This document shows positions 1-9,626 of a stretch of DNA of 64,000 nt, one piece after another; within the stretch, counting starts at the first letter, position 1, and the number at the start of each line of letters is the position of its first letter. Below the pieces are notes generated by a model, which was not told the DNA's origin, ran no database searches, and saw nothing but the letters and a program-made list of their open reading frames with translations. Source of the DNA: Flammeovirga kamogawensis. GTDB lineage: Bacteria; Bacteroidota; Bacteroidia; Cytophagales; Flammeovirgaceae. The DNA lies in NCBI RefSeq assembly GCF_018736065.1, contig NZ_CP076128.1, forward strand, positions 930,001 through 994,000, written 5' to 3'. The position numbers and the translations under genes are program-made.

Positions 1-208
1 CTAAACCAGCTTTAGTTGCAGTAATCATAGAGTTAACGATAATCTTTGGGGGCACTTTACGAATCCTCATAGTTACTAAACTTAGTAAACTAATTCGAAC
101 ACCAGAAAAAATTGCTGTAATCCATAGGTTAACAGGAACAAAATACATTAATGTAAAAAAGCCTGCAATACCTAGAACTAAAAATACAGCGATAATTGAT
201 AAGCTCAT
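1..208 (-). CDS. floA: Flotillin-like protein FloA, N-terminal part (runs off left edge)
   Basis: These are the first 69 codons of a minus-strand gene whose ATG reads from 208; the rest lies outside the window. A hydrophobic stretch of about 25 residues is followed by a segment reading [17 protein letters not shown] and then a basic stretch [13 protein letters not shown]. This order matches the start of FloA (YqfA, UPF0365), a membrane-anchored scaffold of bacterial lipid-raft-like domains, which is about 330 residues long in the family. The match is from memory of the family, and only the N-terminus can be judged. The gene is divergent from the peptide transporter at 430. Confidence 0.78.
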   Translation of the reverse strand, partial: MSLSIIAVFLVLGIAGFFTLMYFVPVNLWITAIFSGVRISLLSLVTMRIRKVPPKIIVNSMITATKAGL

Positions 209-429
209 TTTTTAATTTTAGTTTATATTTAATCAATAATATTACTTAATCTGAAAGATAATACATAATAATGATTGTTTTGATGTCAAATATCAACTTT
301 TTATATCTATAAATTTTACCATATTTGTGGAACAATTATTTTTAAACTCATTTTAGTGGTAAATTATACCCTTCTTTAGTCAAAAATATTTCAATTAAAC
401 ATTTTACTAACCATAATTAATAGTAAATC

Positions 430-1941
430 GTGAGTAAATCAGCTTCACAAAGTCACCCTAAGGGACTTTATACTTTATTTGCAACCGAGTTCTGGGAAAG
501 ATTCAGTTACTACGGGATGCGAGGATTTTTTGTTTTATACCTTACAGCAACACTAGCAAAAGGAGGATTTGGACTCGAAAAAACAGAGGCCTATAGCATC
601 TATGGTATTTTCACAGCATTAGTATACGTAACTCCAATTATTGGCGGTATTCTGGCAGATAAATTAATTGGACAGAGGAAATCGATTTATGTTGGTGCCC
701 TTCTAATGGCTATTGGTCAGTTTACTATGGCATTATCTGTAACAGATATGCATGATATGTTTTTAACACGTCAGATGTCGTTATACTTAGGTTTAGGATT
801 ACTTATTACTGGTAACGGTTTCTTTAAGCCAAACATTTCGACAATGGTTGGTGGTTTATATAGTTCAAACGACCCAAATAAAGATAACGGGTTTACAATT
901 TTTTACATGGGTATCAACTTAGGTGCATTTGTAACAAACTTTGTAGGTGGTTCTCTTGCAGAAAATGTTGGTTGGCAATATGGCTTTATGGCAGCAGGTA
1001 TAGGTATGGTTATCTCAACTATTTGGTTTTTCTTAAGAGAAACTTCTGTTGTTAGTGGAGAAACTGGTCTTCCTGTAGGTTTACCTCCTAAAGATGACCC
1101 ACATAAAAAGAATAAATTAGAAGGTAAAGATTGGACTTCTATCCTATCTTATGTAGTTGGTTTAACGGTATTCTCTTACATTATTGTCCATTTCTTAATT
1201 AATGTAGATGCAGATATTATTAATACTATTGTAGGTATTATTGGTATTGGTGGTTTTGCGTATTTAAGTTATACAATTTATCAGAATACAGAAGGAGCTA
1301 CACAATGGAGTCGTGTAGGTGTAATTTTAGCCTTAGCAATTTTCAATATTGTATTCTGGTCTGGTTTTGAGCAAGCGGGTACATCTTTTAATACTTTTGC
1401 AAATGAATACACTGATAGAAATGTAATGGGATTTGAAGTTCCTGCTTCATGGTTCCAATCTATTAATGCTGTATTCATTATTATTTTAGCACCTTTATTC
1501 ACTGTTATCTGGGGCAAGCTTTCTGATATGAAACTAAACCCAAGAACACCTTATAAATTTGCTTGGTCATTAGTTTTCTTAGCAATTGGATTTGGTATTA
1601 TGGCAATCGCTAATGATACATATAATGCTTCTAATGCATTAATATCTCCAATGTGGTTAGTAATGGTATACTTCTTCCATACTGTTGGTGAGTTATGTAT
1701 GTCTCCTATTGGACTATCTATGATTACAAAATTATCTCCACCAAAAATCGTTTCAGTAATGATGGGACTTTGGATGGGATCAATTGCATTAGGTAACTTC
1801 TTTGCAGCACAAATGACTGCAATTTCAGAATATTATGAATTTGACACTTTCTACTTCATTACAGTTTATGCATTGGTTGCAGCAGCATTAGCTTTTGTTG
1901 TTTCACCATTCTTAACAAAAATGATGAAAGGTATTCACTAA
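430..1941 (+). CDS. POT-family proton-dependent peptide transporter
   Basis: This is a 503-residue major-facilitator protein of the proton-dependent oligopeptide transporter (POT/PTR2) family, which imports di- and tripeptides across the inner membrane. The family signature ExxERFxYYG is present at residues 20-29, and the second PTR2 signature GNGFFKPNIS follows in the fourth to fifth helices. About 12-14 hydrophobic helices are visible along the whole length, normal for the family. The start is a GTG at 430, and no better upstream ATG exists. It stands alone: floA is divergent upstream and a strong hairpin terminator follows the stop. Substrate preference cannot be read from the sequence. 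Confidence 0.93.
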   Translation: MSKSASQSHPKGLYTLFATEFWERFSYYGMRGFFVLYLTATLAKGGFGLEKTEAYSIYGIFTALVYVTPIIGGILADKLIGQRKSIYVGALLMAIGQFTMALSVTDMHDMFLTRQMSLYLGLGLLITGNGFFKPNISTMVGGLYSSNDPNKDNGFTIFYMGINLGAFVTNFVGGSLAENVGWQYGFMAAGIGMVISTIWFFLRETSVVSGETGLPVGLPPKDDPHKKNKLEGKDWTSILSYVVGLTVFSYIIVHFLINVDADIINTIVGIIGIGGFAYLSYTIYQNTEGATQWSRVGVILALAIFNIVFWSGFEQAGTSFNTFANEYTDRNVMGFEVPASWFQSINAVFIIILAPLFTVIWGKLSDMKLNPRTPYKFAWSLVFLAIGFGIMAIANDTYNASNALISPMWLVMVYFFHTVGELCMSPIGLSMITKLSPPKIVSVMMGLWMGSIALGNFFAAQMTAISEYYEFDTFYFITVYALVAAALAFVVSPFLTKMMKGIH

Positions 1942-1961
1942 GAATATTTTATATAAACATA

Positions 1962-2003
1962 CAAAAACGGGTCTCGATAAATTTCTATCGAGACCCGTTT
2001 TTG
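1962..2003. terminator. Bidirectional rho-independent terminator
   Basis: There is a perfect 18-bp stem, left arm CAAAAACGGGTCTCGATA, with a 6-nt loop at 1980-1985 and a right arm at 1986-2003 running into a T-rich tail. A-rich and T-rich flanks suit termination from both sides, between the converging transporter gene and the minus-strand gene ending at 2023. Confidence 0.9.
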
Positions 2004-2022
2004 TTTTTAAAATTCTAGCACT

Positions 2023-2769
2023 TTATTTCTTTGCTACTAATTCTATCTGATGAGATGCTTCTTCCATGAAATCAATTTCATGCTTATTCATTGGCATTCT
2101 TCTATTAAATTGTATTTTATTTTGCACCGAAAATATTTCATAATCTCCTTTTTTCATTGGGATTTGAAGTGCAATTTCATCTAAAGCTTCTTTAGATTCG
2201 TCATATTTTTTATTTAAATAACCAATAAAGTCATACTCTTCAGTAATCTTATTTCTAACAAACACAAAGAAACCTTGCTTTTGTATTTTTTTACTATTTG
2301 AGTAAAATACTACATTCCCGATATTATCACCAGCAGCTAAAGGTGTTTCTACTTCAGCCTTATGATCTTTAAAAATTACTGTATGTGTATAGGCACTAAA
2401 TACTTCAGTTAAATCGTGATTTATGTCTAAAAACACTTTCTGAAATTTAGCTTTTCCATTTTTCACATCACTGATTGTGTACACTGATTCTAGGTATGAA
2501 TCATTATCATAAAAGACTTTAAGGACTTCTCCATCTTGAACAAATACCCTAGCATTCTGGACTTCTCCATCCGTATGGTGTTCAAATTCTTCTTCAGAGG
2601 GCATAATTACCCACGCTTCAAACCAACCATTCTGAGGAGAAGGTAGACTTTCTGCATTTTCTTTGTAATAATTTTTTAGCTCCTCAGTACTCTCAAAGTT
2701 TTGAGCATTTGTACTGTTGTAATTAGACAAAATGAGGAGAACAATAAAAGAATAAATTAGGTTTTTCAT
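2023..2769 (-). CDS. Secreted protein of unknown function
   Basis: This 248-residue protein has an N-terminal signal peptide (MKNLIYSFIVLLILS, cleavage probably after NAQ at residue 23), so it is exported. The mature part is acidic and mostly beta-strand-like, with no cysteines, no transmembrane helix and no motif I recognise. The stop lies 20 bp beyond the terminator shared with the peptide transporter. It is followed upstream by about 95 bp before the menC stop, so it may be a separate transcript. Periplasmic location is likely; no function is proposed. Confidence 0.75.
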   Translation of the reverse strand: MKNLIYSFIVLLILSNYNSTNAQNFESTEELKNYYKENAESLPSPQNGWFEAWVIMPSEEEFEHHTDGEVQNARVFVQDGEVLKVFYDNDSYLESVYTISDVKNGKAKFQKVFLDINHDLTEVFSAYTHTVIFKDHKAEVETPLAAGDNIGNVVFYSNSKKIQKQGFFVFVRNKITEEYDFIGYLNKKYDESKEALDEIALQIPMKKGDYEIFSVQNKIQFNRRMPMNKHEIDFMEEASHQIELVAKK

Positions 2770-2865
2770 AATGATAATAGCGTTAATTAGGTCTGTTTAA
2801 AATTAACGTATTACCTCCAAAAAGAATAATTAAAGTTTGTCTAAAAACTACTTAACAAGGTCTAT

Positions 2866-3915
2866 CTAAACTTCCCATTTTTTTTCTTTATCATAAAATA
2901 AAGTACCTGATGAAACTGTTAATGGCGAAGCGTAATTATTATGATACAATTGCCCAGTACCAAGTCCATGTGGTTTATCTATTACATAGTTTGCTGTAAA
3001 TTGTGCAATTGCATTTAAACCAATATTTGATTCTAAAGCAGAGGTCATCCACCAAGGTATATGTTGCTTTTCTGCCAATGCTATCCAAGTTTTAGAAGCT
3101 TCTAAGCCACCAACTAAAGCAGGTTTTAAAATAATGTATTGTGGATTTATAGTTTCTAATAATTTCTGCTGATGTGCTGTTTTTATACCTATCAGCTCTT
3201 CATCTAAAGCAATTGGTATTGGTGTTGTGCTACATAGTTCAGCCATTTCATCCCATTGCCCTGCCCAGATGGGCTGTTCGATAGAATGGAGTGAATAGGC
3301 AGATAGTCGTTTTAACTTTTCCATTGCCTCACCCACTGCAAATGCTCCATTTGCATCTACACGTAATGTGATTTCTTCTGGAGAATATTCAGACCGTATA
3401 TATTTAAGTAATTGTAATTCGTCTTCAAAATTTAAAGCTCCTACTTTTACCTTTATACAATCAAAGCCTTTGGCCAATTTCTCATCAATTTGTTGTTTCA
3501 TGAAAGCTTTATCTCCCATCCAAACTAACCCATTAATAGGAATTGGTGTCCCTTTATAAAAACTGTTAGTATAAATTTTTTTCTTTCCTCCATTAGATAA
3601 ATCTAACAAAGCAGTTTCTAATGCGAAGAATATACTTGGGTAAACCTCTTTATCTAAAAAATCACTTAATGTAGCAAAGGATAAAGGCAACTTATTGATC
3701 TTATCAAGTACTAACTTTAAACGTTCTTCATAATCTTCAAAATAATCAATACTCAACCCTTTTAATGTATTACATTCTCCCCAACCTACTATGTTTGGTT
3801 CATCTGTATCAAAAACAGAAATAAGAAAACAATTCTTTGTTGTAATTGACCCTCTAGATGTTTTAGCGGGGAAATTAAAGTCAAGTACTCTTTTTTGATA
3901 ACTAAATTGAAGCAT
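2866..3915 (-). CDS. menC: o-Succinylbenzoate synthase (enolase superfamily)
   Basis: MenC dehydrates SHCHC to o-succinylbenzoate in menaquinone synthesis, in the cytoplasm. The superfamily landmarks are in order: the KVKVG segment with the catalytic lysine pair, the metal ligands in LRVDANGAF, SIEQPI and ALDEE, the second catalytic lysine in ILKPALVGG, and a C-terminal region rich in WWMTSALESNIG. The length of about 349 residues is normal. An in-frame start 45 nt upstream (3960) would overlap the upstream gene by 41 nt, whereas ATG at 3915 leaves a 4-nt gap, so I chose 3915. Dipeptide epimerases are the main look-alike, but the ALESNIG and GTG region favours MenC. No other men genes are in view. 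Confidence 0.87.
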   Translation of the reverse strand: MLQFSYQKRVLDFNFPAKTSRGSITTKNCFLISVFDTDEPNIVGWGECNTLKGLSIDYFEDYEERLKLVLDKINKLPLSFATLSDFLDKEVYPSIFFALETALLDLSNGGKKKIYTNSFYKGTPIPINGLVWMGDKAFMKQQIDEKLAKGFDCIKVKVGALNFEDELQLLKYIRSEYSPEEITLRVDANGAFAVGEAMEKLKRLSAYSLHSIEQPIWAGQWDEMAELCSTTPIPIALDEELIGIKTAHQQKLLETINPQYIILKPALVGGLEASKTWIALAEKQHIPWWMTSALESNIGLNAIAQFTANYVIDKPHGLGTGQLYHNNYASPLTVSSGTLFYDKEKKWEV

Positions 3916-3919
3916 TGTT

Positions 3920-5332
3920 TTAGAAAGCTGATGCTGGTTCTGATATTTGATATTGATCACCTAAACGGAATTTACTTAGTTTTTCAACCAATTCTTTATC
4001 CGTATGGATTCCTTGTTTAATATTAGAAATTTTTCCTATTTCTCTGTCATTTTGAAAAACAATAGATTCAGGCATTTCTCCCATTTTACGAGTTTCAGGG
4101 TTTCGTCTCCTTACTTTATAAATAAAGGCATCTCTAGAACCCAATAAAACTTTTTCAATAGATGAATTTTCTAAATAAGAAGAATAACGTGTTTTAAACA
4201 CTCTATCAGTAGAACTCTCATCATTAAAGTTTTCTAACTGATATAATAAGTTTCCTCTATTTGTATCAGTAATTAAAATTTCTAATTCTGTTTCACCTCT
4301 TTCAACTAATGCCGATTTCCCTCTTAAACTTTCCTTTGTAGAAAAATCAAATGCAATTAAACGCTCTGTAGTTTTTAAATTATTTGGTAAAGAAGCAAGT
4401 AACCTATGCACACTATTATAAGATTCTATTGATTTTTCTTCACCAATTAATTTCACCATTTGCTTTAATACATTCACATTATTTTCTGTTGATTGTACTA
4501 AGGCTAAAATAAGTCCTGAACCAGATTCTTGAACTATATAAGATTTTAATGCTTTAGGGTTAATTGTCACTAAATGCCCCGTCATGTCCCAATTATTACC
4601 AGAAGAAAACGGTTCCATTTTTTGGACATTGTACCTCTTAGAATTTAAAATTCGCTCAGAGATTGTTTTGGCTACCTCATCCCCAAGTTTATGTTTTTCG
4701 TGTAATTTTATAAGATGAATTGTTATTGTATTACCATATAAAGGGTCTACATATACCCCTTCAACAATTTCATCAACATCTTTTTGAAATTGTCTAATTG
4801 ACAATCCACGAGGTAAATCAAATGATATATTTCTACTTACAGTACTTTGCCTGTGATTAATATCATGATAATAGTGTAAAGATTTTACACTCTTCAATCT
4901 AAAATAAGGTGTATATGGCAATTGAGATACAAGATCTAAAGCACTCCAAGTAACGGGGTAATTGTCAATCTCATCTTCTTCAACTTCCAATAATTGTTTC
5001 TGTAATTTGTTGTAATTCTGAATTTCAAGATTACTCATTCGGTGGTTATCTTCTATTGTCATTTTTAAAGACAATGCATCTTCTAGTGTTTTTTCTGCAC
5101 CAATCATGATATGATACCACTTACCTCCTTCTGTTGAAGTCTGTGAAATTGTATATGGTTTAAGTCCCATATCCGAGACACGTTCAAGAGCATTTTCTAA
5201 ATTATCATATTCTCTAAAAGAGGCTATCTTAATTGAAAAAGGCTTTTCCGTATCAAATTGTTCAACAGAACAGCTTACTAGCAGAAAAATATATAAAGAA
5301 GAAATTAAGTACTTTGTAATAGAGATTCTCAT
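3920..5332 (-). CDS. Lipoprotein with N-terminal SPOR-like domain
   Basis: This 470-residue protein has a lipobox, LLVSC, ending near residue 21, so it should be lipid-anchored. Residues about 31-100 (FSIKIASFREYDNLENALERV and onward) resemble a SPOR domain, which in other proteins binds denuded peptidoglycan glycans. The remaining 350 residues are mixed alpha/beta with no family I recognise. The SPOR assignment is from sequence pattern only and needs a profile search. The stop lies 4 nt before the menC ATG, so the two are probably co-transcribed, although no functional link to menaquinone is evident. Confidence 0.72.
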   Translation of the reverse strand: MRISITKYLISSLYIFLLVSCSVEQFDTEKPFSIKIASFREYDNLENALERVSDMGLKPYTISQTSTEGGKWYHIMIGAEKTLEDALSLKMTIEDNHRMSNLEIQNYNKLQKQLLEVEEDEIDNYPVTWSALDLVSQLPYTPYFRLKSVKSLHYYHDINHRQSTVSRNISFDLPRGLSIRQFQKDVDEIVEGVYVDPLYGNTITIHLIKLHEKHKLGDEVAKTISERILNSKRYNVQKMEPFSSGNNWDMTGHLVTINPKALKSYIVQESGSGLILALVQSTENNVNVLKQMVKLIGEEKSIESYNSVHRLLASLPNNLKTTERLIAFDFSTKESLRGKSALVERGETELEILITDTNRGNLLYQLENFNDESSTDRVFKTRYSSYLENSSIEKVLLGSRDAFIYKVRRRNPETRKMGEMPESIVFQNDREIGKISNIKQGIHTDKELVEKLSKFRLGDQYQISEPASAF

Positions 5333-5389
5333 CGAGACACAATAAGTTAAGTATATTTATGTGTGCAAAAATAGGATAATTCTATCAAT

Positions 5390-7408
5390 TTATTGTGCTA
5401 GTGGTAATATATCTTTAAGCACCACTACAGAATCCATCTTATCCCCATACTCTAATTTATGCATTACATCTAATCCTTCAACCACTTCAGCAAAAATTGT
5501 ATACCTGCCATCTAAATGATGTGTAGGAACTTCTGTAAAGAAAAACTGACAAGATTCGGTATCTTTTCCTGCTGATGCAATACCTAATGAACCTTCTTGG
5601 TATTCTAATAAAGAAAATTCTGAAGGAATAGAATACGGTAAACCACCAAAACCATCTCCACGAGGATCTCCACCTTGAGCTACAAAATTTGGCACCATTC
5701 TATGAAAGAATAAACCATTGTAAAATTTTTGTTGAACTAAATCTACAAACATCGCAACAGTTGCAGGAGCATCTTCTACTTTAAGCTGAATGGTTATCTC
5801 ACCTTGGTTGGTATAAATCTTAGCTAAATGATTAGGCTTAATATTCTGAATCATTTCCCACTTTACCCCAACATTACTTTTAAGAGCTTCATATTTATAA
5901 GTCGTTTGATTGATCGCTGCAATTGCTTTCTCAATTTCTATCACGGCTTCAACTTGCAAAGGAATTTCTAAATTCTTTTTCACACTATCCATTTGATTAA
6001 CAGAAGGATAATATTTTTTAAATTTAGCTACATTTGCTGACATGAAAGAACAAACTGTATAAATCTGACCTACATCTTTTGTCAGTAAAGCATCAACCAA
6101 AATTTTATTGAGCTCTTTTCCTTTAGAAGAAGAAAGTGACTTCTGCTTTGCATAATTAGCAGTTATAATTTCAATTGCTTTTGTTTTTAATGGAATCGAT
6201 GTAGTTGTTTTCCAAGTATCAAAGGCAATATTCTTCCCTAATTTTGATTCATTCATTGCTTCTAATAACAAGCATTGCTCGTAAACCGAGTTCGAATTTT
6301 CAAAAAGGTCTTTTGTAAAATTATAAATTTCAGACTGTTTGTTTCTCTCTTCCATTACAGCCTTTAAAGCTTTAGCTCTTGGATTAGGGTATTTAATTTT
6401 TTTGGCAATTTTATATACCTGTTTTGATGTGTTCCAACCAAGCTTTTTATAAAGAACATCTGCAGCCACAGTTGCAACAATTGGATCTTTATTGTCTAAA
6501 AAAGAAATTGTTTCATCAATTACAGTGGTGTATTTCACTGCTTCTGTTGCTTTAATAGCATTAATTAAAACAAGTGATGATTTTTCTGATGATAGAATTT
6601 TTTGTAATGCACTTGCACTTCCATTTGCCTTTGAAAACGCTTTAATTGCCAATGCAAAATTTGCTCGAATTAATTCATTTTCATTTCTCCTTGCCTGATC
6701 AAAAATATTAGAACTAAAAACCTCTAAAGTATGCTCAGAATTAAGTTTCCCGAAAAAAGAGCTACACCATTCTCTTGTTTCATCATCTTCCATACCTTCT
6801 GAAAAACTTCTAGAATAGATTCTCATTACTTGTAAAGCAGCATCTAAAGATGTACTATTTTGCCATACAATTGCTTTGTATAATCCTTTAACAATTCCTC
6901 TTTTTATAGGTACTGATAGAGTAACAAAACCTGTCATAAATACAATAGCTCTATCAGTTGCACACATCCCTAGCGCTTCAAAAAGGTGCTCTACAACTTC
7001 CTCTTCTGCTTCATGCATCACGATATAATTGATCATAAAATCGTTTAACTTCGGTGATGATATTTGACCTATAGCGAAAGCTGCTGCAATTTTCAAAGAA
7101 ATATCATTTTCTTCCTCTAAAATCTTTTTACAATAAGGTAATGCTGTTGTATCTTGTATAGACCCAAAAGCGATTAATGCTTCTCTTCTATATTTTAAAG
7201 AATCTGATGTTAAATATTCTGCTACTCCCAAAGTGTTTCTCTGATCTCTTAGATTATAAATATCCCTAATCTTTGCGTCTTTAAACTTATTATCAAAGTG
7301 AATTATTTTTTCTTCATTTAGGTTTTCATCTTGTGTACAAGCTGATGTCAATACACATATAAACACTAGTAAAAAATTTAACTTAAAAGAGTAATTGAGT
7401 TTGCTCAT
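5390..7408 (-). CDS. Lipoprotein with HEAT-like repeats and a C-terminal cyclophilin domain
   Basis: This 672-residue protein starts with a signal peptide and lipobox (LTSAC). Residues about 60-500 are a run of helical pairs of HEAT-repeat type (for example REALIAFGSIQDTTALPYCKK). Residues about 529-672 are a cyclophilin-type peptidyl-prolyl isomerase, with the catalytic-site segment FFHRMVPNFVAQGGDP and the downstream segments QFFFTEVP and HLDGRYTIFAEV. The isomerase would act on periplasmic or outer-membrane proteins, with the HEAT part as a possible binding scaffold. The classic cyclophilin tryptophan is replaced by histidine at the HLDGRY position, common in bacterial short forms. It is divergent from the nucleoside operon. 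Confidence 0.88.
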   Translation of the reverse strand: MSKLNYSFKLNFLLVFICVLTSACTQDENLNEEKIIHFDNKFKDAKIRDIYNLRDQRNTLGVAEYLTSDSLKYRREALIAFGSIQDTTALPYCKKILEEENDISLKIAAAFAIGQISSPKLNDFMINYIVMHEAEEEVVEHLFEALGMCATDRAIVFMTGFVTLSVPIKRGIVKGLYKAIVWQNSTSLDAALQVMRIYSRSFSEGMEDDETREWCSSFFGKLNSEHTLEVFSSNIFDQARRNENELIRANFALAIKAFSKANGSASALQKILSSEKSSLVLINAIKATEAVKYTTVIDETISFLDNKDPIVATVAADVLYKKLGWNTSKQVYKIAKKIKYPNPRAKALKAVMEERNKQSEIYNFTKDLFENSNSVYEQCLLLEAMNESKLGKNIAFDTWKTTTSIPLKTKAIEIITANYAKQKSLSSSKGKELNKILVDALLTKDVGQIYTVCSFMSANVAKFKKYYPSVNQMDSVKKNLEIPLQVEAVIEIEKAIAAINQTTYKYEALKSNVGVKWEMIQNIKPNHLAKIYTNQGEITIQLKVEDAPATVAMFVDLVQQKFYNGLFFHRMVPNFVAQGGDPRGDGFGGLPYSIPSEFSLLEYQEGSLGIASAGKDTESCQFFFTEVPTHHLDGRYTIFAEVVEGLDVMHKLEYGDKMDSVVVLKDILPLAQ

Positions 7409-7475
7409 TTGAATTGATTTTGATTGATTCAGTTAAAAATAACCAAAATTAATTCTCATATCAAAATTACTATTT

Positions 7476-8780
7476 ATGAGAGCTGTAGATATAATAGCAA
7501 AAAAGAGAGATAATATCTTATTATCCGATGAAGAATTGAAAGGCTTTTTAGAAAGCTATCTTAGTGGTGAGACCACTGATTATCAAATGTCAGCCTTTTT
7601 AATGGCTGTTTATTTGAATGGCCTATCGGAACATGAATTAAAGACACTTACGCAAACCATGCGTGACTCGGGTGAATTAATTGAATTAAATGGCGTTGAA
7701 CGTTTTCTTATAGATAAACACAGTACTGGCGGTGTTGGAGATAAAACAAGTATTGCTCTTGCCCCTCTTTTATCTGTATTTGGTATTGGAACAGCAAAAA
7801 TGTCGGGTAAAGGATTAGGCCACACAGGCGGCACACTCGATAAATTTGAAGCTATTCCTGGTTTTAAATTCCCTTCTACTGAAGAGGACATGGTAAAAAC
7901 CATTGAACATACAGGCATAGGTATAATGGGACAAACCGAAAATATAGTCCCTCTAGATAAAAAACTTTATGCATTAAGAGATGTAACTGCAACTGTTAGT
8001 AGCTACCCTCTAATAGCATCTAGTATAATGAGTAAAAAACTAGCTGTTAGAAGTGATGGTATTATCCTAGATGTAAAAGTTGGAGATGGTGCATTTATGA
8101 AAAACCTAGCCGATGCACAAAAACTAGCAAACATTATGCGTGGCATTGGCGAAATGTTTGGAAGAAAAGTACATATTGTTTTAAGCGGTATGGAACAACC
8201 TTTAGGTGATGGTATTGGTAATGGATTAGAAGTTTATGAAGCCATTGAATCTTTAAAAGGTAACGGACCAAAAGATTTTGAAAGACTTATTACCACTATT
8301 ACTGGTATTGCTCTATTACAAAAAGGTGATGTAAATTCTATTGAAGAAGGTGTTAAACTAGCAGAGGAGAAGTTACAGACTGGTGAAGCTGTAAAAGCTT
8401 TAAGAGATTTTGTAGAAGACTGTGGTGGTGATCCCTCATTCATCGAAAATCCAGAGAAATTCCTTACCGCAAAATATACTTTAGAAGTAAAAGCCGAACA
8501 AGATGGATATATAGCATCTTTAATGGCAGAGAAAGTAGGTAATTCAGCTATGCTTCTTGGAGCTGGCAGAGAAACAAAGGAAGATGAAATAGACCATGCC
8601 GTAGGTATTGTTCTAAAAAAGAAAGTTGGTGATAAAGTAACTAAAGGAGATACTTTAGCTGTAATGCATTACAACAAGAAAAATCAGAAATTAGAAGATG
8701 CAATCGCACTAATTTCTAGTGCTTATGGTTATAGTGATACTTTAGTAAGTACACCTGAAGTGATTTTAGACATACAATAA
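7476..8780 (+). CDS. pdp: Pyrimidine-nucleoside (thymidine) phosphorylase
   Basis: This 434-residue enzyme cleaves thymidine, deoxyuridine or uridine with phosphate to give base and (deoxy)ribose 1-phosphate. Motifs of nucleoside phosphorylase family 2 are plain: N-terminal DYQMSAFLMAVYLNG, the phosphate-binding KHSTGGVGDKTS, and the SGKGLGHTGGTLDK signature. It is the first gene of a salvage cluster (deoC, deoB, deoD follow on the same strand), which links the freed sugar phosphate to glycolysis. Sequence alone does not separate the uridine-using Pdp form from strict DeoA thymidine phosphorylase; length near 434 fits Pdp. Confidence 0.92.
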   Translation: MRAVDIIAKKRDNILLSDEELKGFLESYLSGETTDYQMSAFLMAVYLNGLSEHELKTLTQTMRDSGELIELNGVERFLIDKHSTGGVGDKTSIALAPLLSVFGIGTAKMSGKGLGHTGGTLDKFEAIPGFKFPSTEEDMVKTIEHTGIGIMGQTENIVPLDKKLYALRDVTATVSSYPLIASSIMSKKLAVRSDGIILDVKVGDGAFMKNLADAQKLANIMRGIGEMFGRKVHIVLSGMEQPLGDGIGNGLEVYEAIESLKGNGPKDFERLITTITGIALLQKGDVNSIEEGVKLAEEKLQTGEAVKALRDFVEDCGGDPSFIENPEKFLTAKYTLEVKAEQDGYIASLMAEKVGNSAMLLGAGRETKEDEIDHAVGIVLKKKVGDKVTKGDTLAVMHYNKKNQKLEDAIALISSAYGYSDTLVSTPEVILDIQ

Positions 8781-8936
8781 CATAAAAATAACGAGCTGAT
8801 TGCTAATAAAATCTAACCAAATCATTAAATCAAAGAGATGATTTAAGAGTTCGTAAATCACTTCGTTAATTTGTAAGGCTACTGTTTTATTGTAGCCAAT
8901 TATAAAATTTATCAAAAATATATTAATAATTTTCTC

Positions 8937-9602
8937 ATGAGTATTGCAAAATATATCGATCATACAATCTTAGCAGCAAATGCAACAGAAGCTCAAATTA
9001 TTCAACTTTGTAAAGAAGCAAAAGAATATAATTTCTTTTCTATATGTATTAATTCTGCCTATGTTCCTTTAGCTAAAGAACATACAGATGGTTCTGATGT
9101 AGCAGTATGTTCTGTTGTTGGTTTCCCATTAGGACAAATGGATACCGCTTCTAAAGTATTCGAAGCAAAAAGTGCTGTAGCTAATGGTGCAGACGAAATT
9201 GACATGGTTATTAATGTTGGAAAAATGATTGATGGAAAAACTGATTATGTTCAGGAAGAAATCCGTCAAATTAAAGAAGCAATTGGTTCTAGAGTGTTAA
9301 AAGTAATTTTAGAAACATGTTACTTAACAAAAGAACAAATTGTTGAAGCATCTAAATTATCAGTTGCTGCCAATGCAGATTTTGTAAAAACTTCTACAGG
9401 TTTTGGAACAGGAGGAGCTTCTTTTGAAGATATCCAATTAATGAAAGATGCTGTTGAAGGTAAAGCTGCTCTTAAAGCAAGTGGCGGTGTTCGTGATTAC
9501 GAAACTGCTCAAAAATACATTGATATGGGTGTAACTCGTTTAGGTACTTCTAGTGGTATCAAAATTATTCAAGGCGGTACAGCTGACGAAGGAAGTTACT
9601 AA
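8937..9602 (+). CDS. deoC: Deoxyribose-phosphate aldolase
   Basis: DeoC splits deoxyribose 5-phosphate into glyceraldehyde 3-phosphate and acetaldehyde. The 221-residue protein has the Schiff-base lysine at residue 151 in FVKTSTGFGTGGA and the second active-site lysine at 180 in LKASGGVRD. Length matches the short bacterial family. It lies 156 bp after pdp, where a small hairpin (GGCTAC 8877-8882 with GTAGCC 8892-8897) lacks a T-run, so read-through is likely but an internal promoter cannot be excluded. deoB follows after 24 bp. Confidence 0.95.
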   Translation: MSIAKYIDHTILAANATEAQIIQLCKEAKEYNFFSICINSAYVPLAKEHTDGSDVAVCSVVGFPLGQMDTASKVFEAKSAVANGADEIDMVINVGKMIDGKTDYVQEEIRQIKEAIGSRVLKVILETCYLTKEQIVEASKLSVAANADFVKTSTGFGTGGASFEDIQLMKDAVEGKAALKASGGVRDYETAQKYIDMGVTRLGTSSGIKIIQGGTADEGSY

Positions 9603-9626
9603 TCTCATCTTAAAATATATACACCT

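Noticed and set aside
7610-7918. Minus-strand ORF inside pdp
   Set aside because: It is a shadow of a conserved coding frame; its translation is Ser/Pro-rich with no domain.
8875-8897. Terminator between pdp and deoC
   Set aside because: The six-bp stem GGCTAC/GTAGCC has no following T-run, so read-through is more likely.
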